Both the position numbers and the translations under genes were made by a program. The notes beneath the pieces were generated by a model, which worked only from the letters and a program-made list of their open reading frames with translations, had not been told where the DNA came from and did no database searches. Shown here one piece after another: positions 6,730-14,796 of a stretch of 64,000 bases of DNA (its first letter is position 1; every line of letters starts with the position of its first letter). Source of the stretch: a virus. Location of the stretch: IMG/VR virus record IMGVR_UViG_3300013131_000042, positions 1 to 64,000 of that record; one strand, 5' to 3'.

Positions 6730-7433
6730 GCAAAGAAAGCGCAGTAGTTTTGTTATCTGGTGGGCAGGATTCAACGACCTGCCTCTTCTGGGCAAAGGAG
6801 CGCTTCGGGCGCGTCCACCCGTTGACCATCTATTACGGTCAGCGGCACGAGGCAGAGATCCAAGCGGCGCGCGTTATCGTCAAGCTCGCGGACATCCAAG
6901 ATCATCTTGTGGTGCAGGATAGTATTCTCACTAACTTGGTATCTAGTGCGCTACTGCAGCGCACGGAACAGGCGTCCGTGAAAGAGACGCGTGCAGGCAC
7001 GGACTTGCCAGCGACCTTCGTACCCGGGCGCAACCTGTTCTTCGCCACGGCCGCAGCCGCGTACGCGTACGAGATTGGCGCGCATCACGTGGTCCTCGGC
7101 GTGTGTGAGACGGACTACTCCGGCTACCCAGACTGCCGCGAACACACGCTCAGGGCGCTGGAGCAGGCGCTCCGCTACGGCATCTGGGGCGAGGAGCCTC
7201 GCTCAGCGAGCCGTAAACACCAGCTGTGGCTGCATACGCCGCTCATGTACAAGACGAAGGCAGAGAGCGTGCAGATGGCGCGTGAGTTGCCGGGCTGCTG
7301 GGATGCATTGGCCCACACGGTGACGTGCTACCTGGGCCGTCGACCAGGGTGCGGTGAGTGCCCAGCGTGCGTTTTGCGTCGTCGTGGCTTTGAGGAGGCA
7401 GGAGAAAATGACCCAGCAAGCGAAATTCACTGA
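6726..7433 (+). CDS. queC: 7-cyano-7-deazaguanine (preQ0) synthase QueC
   Basis: A 235-residue enzyme making preQ0 from 7-carboxy-7-deazaguanine, ammonia and ATP. Visible hallmarks are SGGQDST (residues 11-17), YYGQRHEAEI, the substrate-site VPGRNLFF, CETDYSGYPDCR, and the zinc site Cys201/209/212/215 (C-YLGRRPG-C-GE-C-PA-C). ATG 6726 overlaps the previous stop; an upstream in-frame extension lies inside the first paralog and is rejected. It is followed by QueF, so the cassette points to preQ1. In phages such genes usually feed DNA deazaguanine modification against restriction; supply of tRNA queuosine is the alternative. Confidence 0.93.
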   Translation: MSKESAVVLLSGGQDSTTCLFWAKERFGRVHPLTIYYGQRHEAEIQAARVIVKLADIQDHLVVQDSILTNLVSSALLQRTEQASVKETRAGTDLPATFVPGRNLFFATAAAAYAYEIGAHHVVLGVCETDYSGYPDCREHTLRALEQALRYGIWGEEPRSASRKHQLWLHTPLMYKTKAESVQMARELPGCWDALAHTVTCYLGRRPGCGECPACVLRRRGFEEAGENDPASEIH

Positions 7434-7866
7434 ACTTGGGCGTGGCGTAACCAAGCCGCACGGTGCTGAGGGGCTCGAAATCTTCAAGGCACCGCGTGCT
7501 GGCTCGCTCATCGAGTTCAGAATCCCCGAATTTACGTGTCTTTGCCCTGTTACGGGGCAACCAGACTTCGCCACCATCTACATCCGGTACCTGCCGTGGG
7601 AGAAGTGCGTCGAGTCGAAGTCGCTGAAGCTCTACATGTGGCACTTTCGTGACCGCGGAGCCTTCCATGAGGCTGTGACAGCCGAAATTTGTGACGCTTT
7701 GAACGACCTTTTGGATCCTACGTGGCTGCAAGTGGTCGGAGTCTTCAGTGTCAGAGGCGGAATTTACGAAAAAGTAAGTGCAGAGAGGTCGAATGACGAC
7801 TTTGGCGTGCTCTCAGACGCTGATTTGGCCTACTACCGCTTTAATTTGAGCGATTGTCATGGCTGA
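7408..7866 (+). CDS. queF: 7-cyano-7-deazaguanine reductase QueF
   Basis: A 152-residue enzyme reducing preQ0 to preQ1 with NADPH. It contains the unimodular QueF signature: PEFTCLCPVTGQPDF with catalytic Cys46 and Asp53, CVESKSLKLY (residues 67-76), then FRDRGAFHE with His87/Glu88. Length matches the short (B. subtilis-type) family. ATG 7408 follows GGAGGCAGGAG. It overlaps queC by 26 bases and the terminase by 8, so the cassette is embedded in the late operon. Presence of QueF makes preQ1, not preQ0, the likely pathway end point in this window. Confidence 0.93.
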   Translation: MTQQAKFTELGRGVTKPHGAEGLEIFKAPRAGSLIEFRIPEFTCLCPVTGQPDFATIYIRYLPWEKCVESKSLKLYMWHFRDRGAFHEAVTAEICDALNDLLDPTWLQVVGVFSVRGGIYEKVSAERSNDDFGVLSDADLAYYRFNLSDCHG

Positions 7867-9529
7867 AGAAGAGATTCGCTGCCCACTTAGCGACCGAGAG
7901 CTGATTGATCGCATCGTTTTGTTCTGTGAGACGCTCTCTGAGGTCGCACTTTACACGTATCAGTCGCTTTTCTGCCGACGAGTGGTCGAATCCGTCATCG
8001 GAAACGAGGGTTCGAACATTACGGGCCTCTGGAGCCGTCAGTCGGGCAAGACTGAGACGGTTGCGTGCGTGTGTCTGGGCCTTTCGGTGCTCCTACCGGC
8101 CTTGGCGAAGGCTTTTCCGGACGATCCGAGGCTGAAACCGTACCATAAGGGCTTCTCTGTCGGTGTTTACGCGCCTGTTAAGGACCAAGCGGAGATTTCC
8201 TTCGGTCGTATGCGCAATAAAGTGCACTCTGAGTACGGAGAGGGCATTTTGCACGACCCCGAGATTGGGGTTGAGGTCGTCACGAGCCGTGGTGACACGC
8301 TTTCCTTCTCCAACGGCTCAACAATTATCGCAAGAACTGCCTCTCCCGACACGCAGATTGAAGGTAAGACTCACCACCTCATTATTTGCGAAGAGGCGCA
8401 GAAATTGTCGCGTACGAAGGTCGAAAAAGAGATTCGACCGATGGCTGCGTCGACCAACGGTACGTTCGTGACCATCGGAACTGCGTGGGAGAGTCGTGGT
8501 GGCTTTCACCAGTCGATCCAGAAGAACGTGGACGTGCACAAGACTGGCGGGAAGCGCTCGCACTTCGAATTCGGGTGGGATATCGTCTGCGACGAGAAAA
8601 AGCGGGCATTCCAGAAGGATAAGAACCCGTTTCACCTGAACTACGAGAAGTTCGTCCAGGGCGAGATTTTTAGACTCGGTGGCACAGATAGCCCTGAGTT
8701 CCAGATGAACTTCGAGTGCAAGTGGCAAGAGAGTCGAGCCATTGCCATCAGTAAAAACGTTTTCAAAGACGCTGCGCTCAACGATGTGGAGTCCGGACCA
8801 TTCACGCAGACGGGATTCCAGGTGGCGGGCCTGGACATCGGAAAGACCAACGACGCCACCGTCCTGACCATCTTGGACGTAGATATGCAGCGGCCTATTC
8901 GTAACCCCTATGTGCTCGGGGATGCAAACGAGGATAAACAGCTCTATTACCCAAAGATCGTCGTCGACTGGGTAGAGCTGATGGGCTCGTTCGAAGGCCA
9001 TTCGGGCCAGTACGCGATGCTTGTGGACTACTTGGCCCGAACTAACGTCAAGGTTATGGTCATCGACGCTACTTCGATGGGTGACCCTGTCTACGAGCGC
9101 ATCGAAGCGATGATTGGCGGGTCCATCATCTGCGTCCCGTACAAGTTCTCCTCAATTAGCAAGTCGAACCTCTACAAATACTACCTACAAGAGCTTAACT
9201 CTGGTCGGGTAAAGTACGCGGCAGGTCCTACGACGCGGCAACGGCATGAGTTCCGCAAGTTCACCCAGGAAAACTTGGATCTGGACAGGATCGACTATGG
9301 CTCGTACGCTGTCTGCCAAGCCCCGGAAGGTGGCCATGACGACTACCCGGACTCTGCTGCGCTCGCCTGCTGGGCGGAGAAGATTGCTGGGGACGTTGCC
9401 TTACCTGAAATCAAGGTAGAATCGGCATCGACAGTGTTCGGTGGCCACGGTCGACGTGGGCGAGGTCAGAGTGAAGGTTCGGTAACCGTCTCAGGCGGTA
9501 GAGGTTCGCGATATGCGCGTCGTGGGTAA
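7859..9529 (+). CDS. terL: Terminase large subunit
   Basis: A 556-residue DNA-packaging motor that translocates DNA into the prohead and cuts concatemers. The ATPase domain has Walker A SRQSGKT (59-65) and Walker B LIICEEA (174-180), followed by a TIGTAW coupling-type motif. The RNase H-like nuclease has GLDIGKTND (Asp326), VIDATSMGD (Asp403) and GGHDDYPDSA (Asp494/495/498). The C-terminus is a Gly/Arg/Ser-rich tail. No small terminase subunit is recognisable next to it; one of the small unknown genes may fill that role. Confidence 0.93.
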   Translation: MAEEEIRCPLSDRELIDRIVLFCETLSEVALYTYQSLFCRRVVESVIGNEGSNITGLWSRQSGKTETVACVCLGLSVLLPALAKAFPDDPRLKPYHKGFSVGVYAPVKDQAEISFGRMRNKVHSEYGEGILHDPEIGVEVVTSRGDTLSFSNGSTIIARTASPDTQIEGKTHHLIICEEAQKLSRTKVEKEIRPMAASTNGTFVTIGTAWESRGGFHQSIQKNVDVHKTGGKRSHFEFGWDIVCDEKKRAFQKDKNPFHLNYEKFVQGEIFRLGGTDSPEFQMNFECKWQESRAIAISKNVFKDAALNDVESGPFTQTGFQVAGLDIGKTNDATVLTILDVDMQRPIRNPYVLGDANEDKQLYYPKIVVDWVELMGSFEGHSGQYAMLVDYLARTNVKVMVIDATSMGDPVYERIEAMIGGSIICVPYKFSSISKSNLYKYYLQELNSGRVKYAAGPTTRQRHEFRKFTQENLDLDRIDYGSYAVCQAPEGGHDDYPDSAALACWAEKIAGDVALPEIKVESASTVFGGHGRRGRGQSEGSVTVSGGRGSRYARRG

Positions 9530-10010
9530 TGGAATCGGTATTGATGTACGCGGTGGGACGCCTGCGCTGCAAAAGCGTATTCGAGAGGCTGTCTCCCGTT
9601 ACCCGTCGTGGTTTGTCCGAGCCGCACGCGTCGCTCATTTTGAGATTTCGGACGCTCCGGAAGTGCGAGACCAGCTGGCCATCTACCAGCACGGGACTCG
9701 TATTGTTTACATCTGGTCTAAAATTGGTGGGTTGGTGCAGAAGGCGATTGGCCACGAACTGGCCCACGCCATCGACGACAACTTTGACCAGCCGCACGCC
9801 TTCAGTAGTGTGCCGGACTGGCAGCAACTTCACCGTAACCAGAGCAACTTCGACATACCAAAGTATGGAGAAATTCCGCTGGAATACTTCGCGGACATGG
9901 TGACCAAGTACTTCATGTACGGGCCACAGAAACTGTCCACGACGCATCCATCGGAAGTGGTGTTTATTAGCAACGTGTTTAAGATTCTCCAAGAGGAGTT
10001 TGGATCATGA
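9513..10010 (+). CDS. Zinc metallopeptidase (HExxH zincin)
   Basis: A 165-residue protein with HELAHAID (His81, Glu82, His85) and a downstream EYFADM (Glu124), the pattern of a gluzincin-like active site (lethal-factor/M34-like or related). ATG 9513 overlaps the end of the terminase gene by 17 bases. Its location between terminase and portal, and the absence of a recognised prohead protease elsewhere in the window, suggest it might process head proteins, but it could also be a virion or host-directed protease. No signal peptide is seen. Fold assignment is fairly good; target unknown. Confidence 0.7.
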   Translation: MRVVGNGIGIDVRGGTPALQKRIREAVSRYPSWFVRAARVAHFEISDAPEVRDQLAIYQHGTRIVYIWSKIGGLVQKAIGHELAHAIDDNFDQPHAFSSVPDWQQLHRNQSNFDIPKYGEIPLEYFADMVTKYFMYGPQKLSTTHPSEVVFISNVFKILQEEFGS

Positions 10011-10447
10011 GCAAGCTGAGCAAGAAGGACCTTCACACCCCGTTCACCTCGAAGACGATCTCCAAGCTGATCGGCTTCTTCCTCCGCGGTCAGTCGGAGC
10101 AGGCGACCGCTGCGAGCCTCGCGGCTGCGCCTGTCGTTGGCCTCACCCCCGCGACCCAGAACGGCAAGATCACGAGCCTTTACCTCGTGTCGTCGAACGC
10201 TGCCGCCGCGGGTGAGTCGATGGTCATCGACGTGCTCAAGAACGGCGTGTCGATTCTCACGTCGACCTACACCTTCAACAACACGAAGAGCGCGGACACG
10301 CAGATCGAACTTCCGCTTGCGGCGGCTTCGGCTAACCTTCTGATCGGTGACCGCCTCACGGTGACGCGTACGTACACCGCGGGTGGCTCGCCGACGATGA
10401 CGGCGACGAGCGTCGTTGCCGAGTACAGCCCGAACGACAGCGAGTAA
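10007..10447 (+). CDS. Beta-rich structural protein (head/decoration candidate)
   Basis: A 146-residue protein overlapping the previous stop (ATGA). After a helical start (SKKDLHTPFTSKTISKLIGFFLRG) it has alternating beta strands rich in Ala, Thr and Ser: KITSLYLVSSNAAAAGESMVIDVLKNGVSIL, DRLTVTRTYTAG. This resembles phage virion surface or decoration proteins. Codon use is biased to GC-rich preferred codons, as for the capsid gene, consistent with high expression. Function is inferred only from composition and context. Confidence 0.6.
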   Translation: MSKLSKKDLHTPFTSKTISKLIGFFLRGQSEQATAASLAAAPVVGLTPATQNGKITSLYLVSSNAAAAGESMVIDVLKNGVSILTSTYTFNNTKSADTQIELPLAAASANLLIGDRLTVTRTYTAGGSPTMTATSVVAEYSPNDSE

Positions 10448-10451
10448 TACA

Positions 10452-10667
10452 ATGTCTAACCCAGGCGGACGTGGTGGATGGTCATGGGGTGTAACCCCTG
10501 AGACGCGTAACCTCATGAGCGACCCGGGGTACTCCCCGACGCTCCGTGAGTCGCTTACGCTCGGCGTTGGCAAGGCGCACCGGAACGTGGTTTATGCGAA
10601 CTACGATTTCCGTAACTTCGGACGTTCGTACCTCGGCACGCAAGGACGTATCGGCGAGGAGGAGTGA
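10452..10667 (+). CDS. Hypothetical small protein, head region
   Basis: A 71-residue protein rich in Gly, Arg and Tyr (GGRGGWSWGVTPETRNLMSDPGYSPTL ... YANYDFRNFGRSYLG). The start at ATG 10452 lies four bases after the previous stop. It may be a minor virion component. No family is recognised. Confidence 0.55.
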   Translation: MSNPGGRGGWSWGVTPETRNLMSDPGYSPTLRESLTLGVGKAHRNVVYANYDFRNFGRSYLGTQGRIGEEE

Positions 10668-10670
10668 GGC

Positions 10671-11159
10671 GTGGGCCTCTACTACGTCCGATATTATGCT
10701 GACATGATCCACCCGGATCGGTTCAAGGGCTCCGCAAGGGGCCTACTGATCCGGGGGCTCAATTTTATGCGCTGGAAGCTGGAGACGGCTGTCCAGCGTT
10801 TGGTGCTTCGTTGGATGCTCGACCACCATGCTGTGGATGCACAGCGTGGCACTGAGCTAAAACGGAGCTTCGAGCTTGATGTCGCAGCAGAGAACTTGGA
10901 GATGGCGCAAACCTCGCCTCTGAGGGCTGAAGAGGTGCGCATGACCGCTGCGCGTGCAGAACGTTACGCGATGGGCGGCGGACTTGTCTCCACCATGGAT
11001 GCGGCGCTGAAGGAGAACATGGAACTCCCGAAGCGGCCTATGCCCCCACAGAACCTCATCGCGGCTTTTGGCGGAGAGCCGCGCACTTCTCGTTACGCCA
11101 AAGGCCACCGTAGGACGCTCCAGGCGGACGAGTCACATTTCGAGCCTGTAGATGAGTGA
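10671..11159 (+). CDS. Hypothetical protein, head region
   Basis: A 162-residue protein. GTG 10671 is chosen because GAGGAGGAG lies just upstream; an in-frame ATG at 10704 lacks such a site. It is mostly helical with an Arg-rich middle (GLLIRGLNFMRWKLETAVQRLVLRWML) that could be amphipathic, and a polar, Pro-containing tail. Placed between terminase and portal, it might be a small terminase-like or connector factor, but no signature supports this. Confidence 0.5.
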   Translation: MGLYYVRYYADMIHPDRFKGSARGLLIRGLNFMRWKLETAVQRLVLRWMLDHHAVDAQRGTELKRSFELDVAAENLEMAQTSPLRAEEVRMTAARAERYAMGGGLVSTMDAALKENMELPKRPMPPQNLIAAFGGEPRTSRYAKGHRRTLQADESHFEPVDE

Positions 11160-11409
11160 TCTTTCGGAAGCTACTTCAGCCATTGGGTGGGTCCTCGCTC
11201 ACGGAGTAGAGGCCGTCGAGGCTGTTATTATCATCGCGCAATCTCTGGCGCTGCGTAGTCTCTGGATGGACTGCAAGGCGTGCACGGAAAAGCGTGTGGA
11301 AGAGACACGCGAGTTTATCGACATCGCTGAGCGACTTCACGACAAGATACACGGCACTGCCGATGACTTGGTAAAAGTCGCTCAGTTTATCGAGAAGAGG
11401 CGACCATGA
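11152..11409 (+). CDS. Small membrane protein (holin/spanin-like candidate)
   Basis: An 85-residue protein with one hydrophobic stretch (GWVLAHGVEAVEAVIIIAQSL, residues ~12-32) followed by a charged helical region (KRVEETREFIDIAERLHDKIHG) likely to form a coiled coil. One membrane segment plus a coiled coil fits an i-spanin or class III holin shape. It lies far from the endolysin, so this is only a suggestion. It overlaps both neighbours, showing operon coupling. Confidence 0.5.
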   Translation: MSDLSEATSAIGWVLAHGVEAVEAVIIIAQSLALRSLWMDCKACTEKRVEETREFIDIAERLHDKIHGTADDLVKVAQFIEKRRP

Positions 11410-11588
11410 TTAAGGGGAAAGTTAACAAGGAGCAGCTGTGCCTGCGCGAGTCGCTCTCAAAGCTGGAGACGGCGCTCGTCCGTCTTGACACAGTAAGAGA
11501 GATCATTCGTGGAGTTATTACGAACGATGTTGAGCGCGCTGTGCTGTTTGCACAGCCGGATGAGGCGCAACCTAAGCAGGTGCACTAA
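11406..11588 (+). CDS. Hypothetical small helical protein
   Basis: A 60-residue protein starting at an ATGA overlap with the previous gene. It is one amphipathic helical stretch (LRESLSKLETALVRLDTVREIIRGVI) then a polar tail. It is translationally coupled to 11152-11409, so the two might act together. Not recognised. Confidence 0.5.
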   Translation: MIKGKVNKEQLCLRESLSKLETALVRLDTVREIIRGVITNDVERAVLFAQPDEAQPKQVH

Positions 11589-11896
11589 TGCCGACCAACT
11601 TCCCCGCAGTGCAGGACGCTACTCTGCAGAAGTTTTTAGACGCGTTAGTTGAGTGCGTACGTCTTCCTGACGGCTCGGCGCCCGCTGTGGCGCCAAATGC
11701 CTTTAAGGACTCCTTGCAGGAGGTGGTGCCGCTCACGTACATCAGCGAGGTCGCTGTCAACTTCCGTGTCACCGCAGACGGACTCTCGGCCCTCGTGTCG
11801 ATCGAACCGCTTGGTGGTTTGCGTGGCGCGTCTCGCGGAGCCTACCCCGTCGCAGGGGTCGTTGATATTACTACACTCGCCAGCAAGCTGGCCTGA
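11588..11896 (+). CDS. Hypothetical protein, portal-proximal
   Basis: A 102-residue protein overlapping the previous stop by one base. It has a helical N-terminus (ATLQKFLDALVECVRL) and a beta-rich second half (SEVAVNFRVTADGLSALVSIEPLGG). It directly precedes the portal gene (13 bases). Not recognised; may be a minor head component. Confidence 0.5.
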   Translation: MPTNFPAVQDATLQKFLDALVECVRLPDGSAPAVAPNAFKDSLQEVVPLTYISEVAVNFRVTADGLSALVSIEPLGGLRGASRGAYPVAGVVDITTLASKLA

Positions 11897-11908
11897 TATA
11901 GAGTCGCC

Positions 11909-14041
11909 ATGCCCCTCTCGTTTTTCACCAACTCCGGTAACAGCTACGGCAGCGCTCTGCCGTTTCAGCGCATCGTAGAGCCCGCGCAGCTTGGGTTCTT
12001 CCTGGACCTGGAGCAGGCAGAGCTGCTGCGTATCCAGCGGTATAACGAGGGGTGGCGCTTCTACTTCGGCAAGCACTGGATGTTCAAGCGAGAGGACGGT
12101 GAGCCTCTCGTCACCATCAACCTCTTCCGCAAGATCATTGACAAGAGCGTCGCGTTCCTTGTGGCCAAGGGCTTCAACATCTCGACCCCGGAAACTCTGG
12201 AAGAGGTTACGAAGCCTTTTATTGACGAGGTGTGGACGTATAACAAGCGCGACCAGTTTGCTTGGGACGCCGCCACGATGGGCGCGTGCACGGGCGACGT
12301 TTTCGTACTCATCACGTACGAAGACCCGACGCCGATGCAGCAGCGCATCAACCCGTTCTCGCAGGGCCGTATCCGCGTCAACCTGCTTGGCTCGGAACAG
12401 GTCTACCCCACGTGGGACCCGCTGAACACGGATACGCTCGTCGCGGTGCGCATCGAGACGGTCTACTACGCCGAGCGCGGGACGCGTGAGCTAGACCGGG
12501 ATGACCGCGTGAATCACGAGGGTCGTCAGCTCTACACGAGGCGTTTTACGCAGATCATCACGCCGACGCAGATCGTGGAGCAGTTCCACGGAGAACAGCC
12601 TCGCGTGCGCCCGAACGTCCTGGGCGAGATTCCCATGGTGCACATCAAGAATCTGTCGCTGCCGAAGGAGTACTACGGCCTCAGCGACGGCTTCGACCTG
12701 ATTGATCTGCAGCGGGAACTCAATGAGAAGGCTACCGATATTTCCGATACTATTAACTATCACTCTGCACCTGTCACGGTTATTACTGGAGCTAAAGCCT
12801 CGCAGCTGAGCCGTGAAGCGCGTCAGATTTGGTCGGGCCTGCCGAAGGATGCCAACGTCTTCAACCTGAAGCTCGAAGGCGATCTCACAGCCGCGCACAA
12901 CTATCTCAAGTTCATCAAGACATCGCTGCACGAGCTGTCTGACGTGCCCGAGAACGCGCTTGGCGCTTCTCAGCCCATCTCGAATACCAGCGGTGTGGCG
13001 CTGCATCTTCAGTATCAGCCGCTCATCGAGAAGACGCGTCGTAAGAAGGTGCAGTACGCGCCTGGTTTCGAGCAGATTAATTACTTCATCCTGCGCATCG
13101 GCATGGCGAAGGGCCTGATTAATCTGCCGTTTGACCTGTGCCGTCACTGCGGCGGTCGCATCATCGAGATTGAGACGAAGGACACGGCCAAGGTCTGGAA
13201 TCCCGAGGCGCAGACTTACGTCGACCAGCCTATTCGGAAGAAGCGCTGTTACCACATCGAGAAGGGCACTTTCGAGTTCTCAAAGCCGGAAGAGATGCGC
13301 CTCAAGTTCTGGCGCAAGTACGGCTTCGGGCAGGAGCTTCGAGAACTGCCGTATGCACAAATTGAGAAGGAGATGCGCGGCGGTTTTGAGTCGTTTTGGG
13401 ACTACGCGGCGCAGCAAGAGAAGAAACTGCAGGCGTGGGTTGAGGCGAACAAGGCCCAACTGACGCCCCAGCCTGCCCCTGCGGGTGAGGGAGAGCCCGC
13501 CCCGCAGGCTGCACCGATGCAGATTCCGCCCGAGCTTGCGAAGCTGCTGGGGCCGCAGCCACCCAAGGGTCTGACCCCCGGCGTGATTCCGACGCACGAG
13601 ATTGACGTGCCGGAGGAGCCGGAGAAGGTTACTGTTACTATCCCGTACGTTAATCCTGATACGCAGGAGTACATGTTCTCGGAGACGAAGGAGCTGTTCC
13701 TCGTCCCCACGGGATGCCATCGTCCAGCCTACCTGAACCCCTTTGAGTCCACCGTGGACTTCCAAGAGACGCTGCCGAAGGATGAGGCCATTCAGTCGCA
13801 GCTCTACGCGCAGTATCAGGCGTCTGGCTGGGTCGACGCAGACTGGGTCCGTGAGCGCATCCCTGAGATTGCCGCGGATGCCAGCGAGATTCGTCGCCGC
13901 ATGAAGAATCAACCCGTGGCGCCTGCAAAGGGTGCGAACATGTACCAGGAGCTGGCGCCACCGCAGACGCCGACTGCCTCGGTACCTGATGCGGCGGGAA
14001 ACCCTGTCTCTGTAACCAATCAACTCGATAATCAGAAGTGA
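11909..14041 (+). CDS. Portal protein
   Basis: A 710-residue protein forming the dodecameric ring through which DNA enters and leaves the capsid. The N-terminal and central parts show the SPP1/phi29-like portal pattern: RIQRYNEGWRFYFGKHW, NLFRKIIDKSVAFLVAKG, FAWDAATMGACTGDVFVLI, VYPTWDP, NTSGVALHLQYQPLIEKTRRKK and a long stem helix. A Cys-containing segment (CRHCGG) and a Pro/Ala-rich stretch (~505-545) are inserted before the C-terminal domain. It lies downstream of the terminase, as usual. Confidence 0.9.
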   Translation: MPLSFFTNSGNSYGSALPFQRIVEPAQLGFFLDLEQAELLRIQRYNEGWRFYFGKHWMFKREDGEPLVTINLFRKIIDKSVAFLVAKGFNISTPETLEEVTKPFIDEVWTYNKRDQFAWDAATMGACTGDVFVLITYEDPTPMQQRINPFSQGRIRVNLLGSEQVYPTWDPLNTDTLVAVRIETVYYAERGTRELDRDDRVNHEGRQLYTRRFTQIITPTQIVEQFHGEQPRVRPNVLGEIPMVHIKNLSLPKEYYGLSDGFDLIDLQRELNEKATDISDTINYHSAPVTVITGAKASQLSREARQIWSGLPKDANVFNLKLEGDLTAAHNYLKFIKTSLHELSDVPENALGASQPISNTSGVALHLQYQPLIEKTRRKKVQYAPGFEQINYFILRIGMAKGLINLPFDLCRHCGGRIIEIETKDTAKVWNPEAQTYVDQPIRKKRCYHIEKGTFEFSKPEEMRLKFWRKYGFGQELRELPYAQIEKEMRGGFESFWDYAAQQEKKLQAWVEANKAQLTPQPAPAGEGEPAPQAAPMQIPPELAKLLGPQPPKGLTPGVIPTHEIDVPEEPEKVTVTIPYVNPDTQEYMFSETKELFLVPTGCHRPAYLNPFESTVDFQETLPKDEAIQSQLYAQYQASGWVDADWVRERIPEIAADASEIRRRMKNQPVAPAKGANMYQELAPPQTPTASVPDAAGNPVSVTNQLDNQK

Positions 14042-14049
14042 GGCTAATT

Positions 14050-14352
14050 ATGAAGGATATGAGCAACTGTTCGGGCTACACGACGGGCGACAAGGGCGGC
14101 TCGTGCGGCCCTGTGGGTCACGGCATGTCGAGCTGCGGGACCAAGAAGATGGGCATGGGCGGCAAGAGCGGCCGTCGCACGAAGGCCACCCCGGGTATGT
14201 ACTACTCGGACGGCATGGGTGGCATGAGCCACAAGTACATGGCCGGTGACGGGATGGATGGTATGCCTTCCATGAACACGCATGAGTTCAAGGGCGGCAT
14301 GAAGGGTAAGACCCCGTTCCTCAAGAAGATGATGGCGAAGAAGGGCAAGTAA
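14050..14352 (+). CDS. Gly/Met/Lys-rich small protein
   Basis: A 100-residue protein with very high Gly, Met and Lys and repeated GGM/MGG motifs (KKMGMGGKSG, DGMGGMSHKYMAGDGMDGMPSM, FKGGMKGK). It is low complexity, basic, likely disordered. ATG 14050 has GAGG upstream. Codon use is of the highly expressed type. It may be a minor virion or DNA-associated protein; function unknown. Confidence 0.6.
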   Translation: MKDMSNCSGYTTGDKGGSCGPVGHGMSSCGTKKMGMGGKSGRRTKATPGMYYSDGMGGMSHKYMAGDGMDGMPSMNTHEFKGGMKGKTPFLKKMMAKKGK

Positions 14353-14353
14353 T

Positions 14354-14773
14354 ATGTTCATCCCGAATCAGTTCGTCTCGTCGACCGCGTTGCGTCAGCG
14401 TGAGTATGACCCCGAGGGTCGTCTGCGTGAGTTTCGCATCACGGGCGGACGCGATTCGGATGATGGGGGCATCGCCGAGGCAAACAGCCTCTACGCCACG
14501 GATGCCGAGTTTTTCGGGTCGATGGCGCCGTTCCTCAGACGCAATAAGGCACGGGACGCGCGACGCCGTAACTATGTCATCCAGCCGGGAGGAGCTGCGA
14601 TCGTGTTCAGCGGTCCTGCCCCGGCGGTGCCCCCCTCGCCCCTGCGGGCGCTTATGCCCTCTGCGCAAGAGTCCTTCGGCCATAACTCCTACGATGGGAC
14701 CAAATTTGGTGGCGGAGGAGCAGTGTTTAATGTGAGTGATGCTGGACCTGTGGGTAGGGGCGGTGCTAGGTAG
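14354..14773 (+). CDS. Hypothetical protein, head region
   Basis: A 139-residue protein starting one base after the previous stop. It is polar, with an Arg-rich segment (RRNKARDARRRNYV) and a Pro/Gly-rich C-terminus (GPAPAVPPSPLRAL, GGGGAV). Not recognised. Probably a minor structural or assembly protein because it sits between portal and transglycosylase genes. Confidence 0.5.
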   Translation: MFIPNQFVSSTALRQREYDPEGRLREFRITGGRDSDDGGIAEANSLYATDAEFFGSMAPFLRRNKARDARRRNYVIQPGGAAIVFSGPAPAVPPSPLRALMPSAQESFGHNSYDGTKFGGGGAVFNVSDAGPVGRGGAR

Positions 14774-14796
14774 CCTCGCTCAACCCGAGGTACAGC

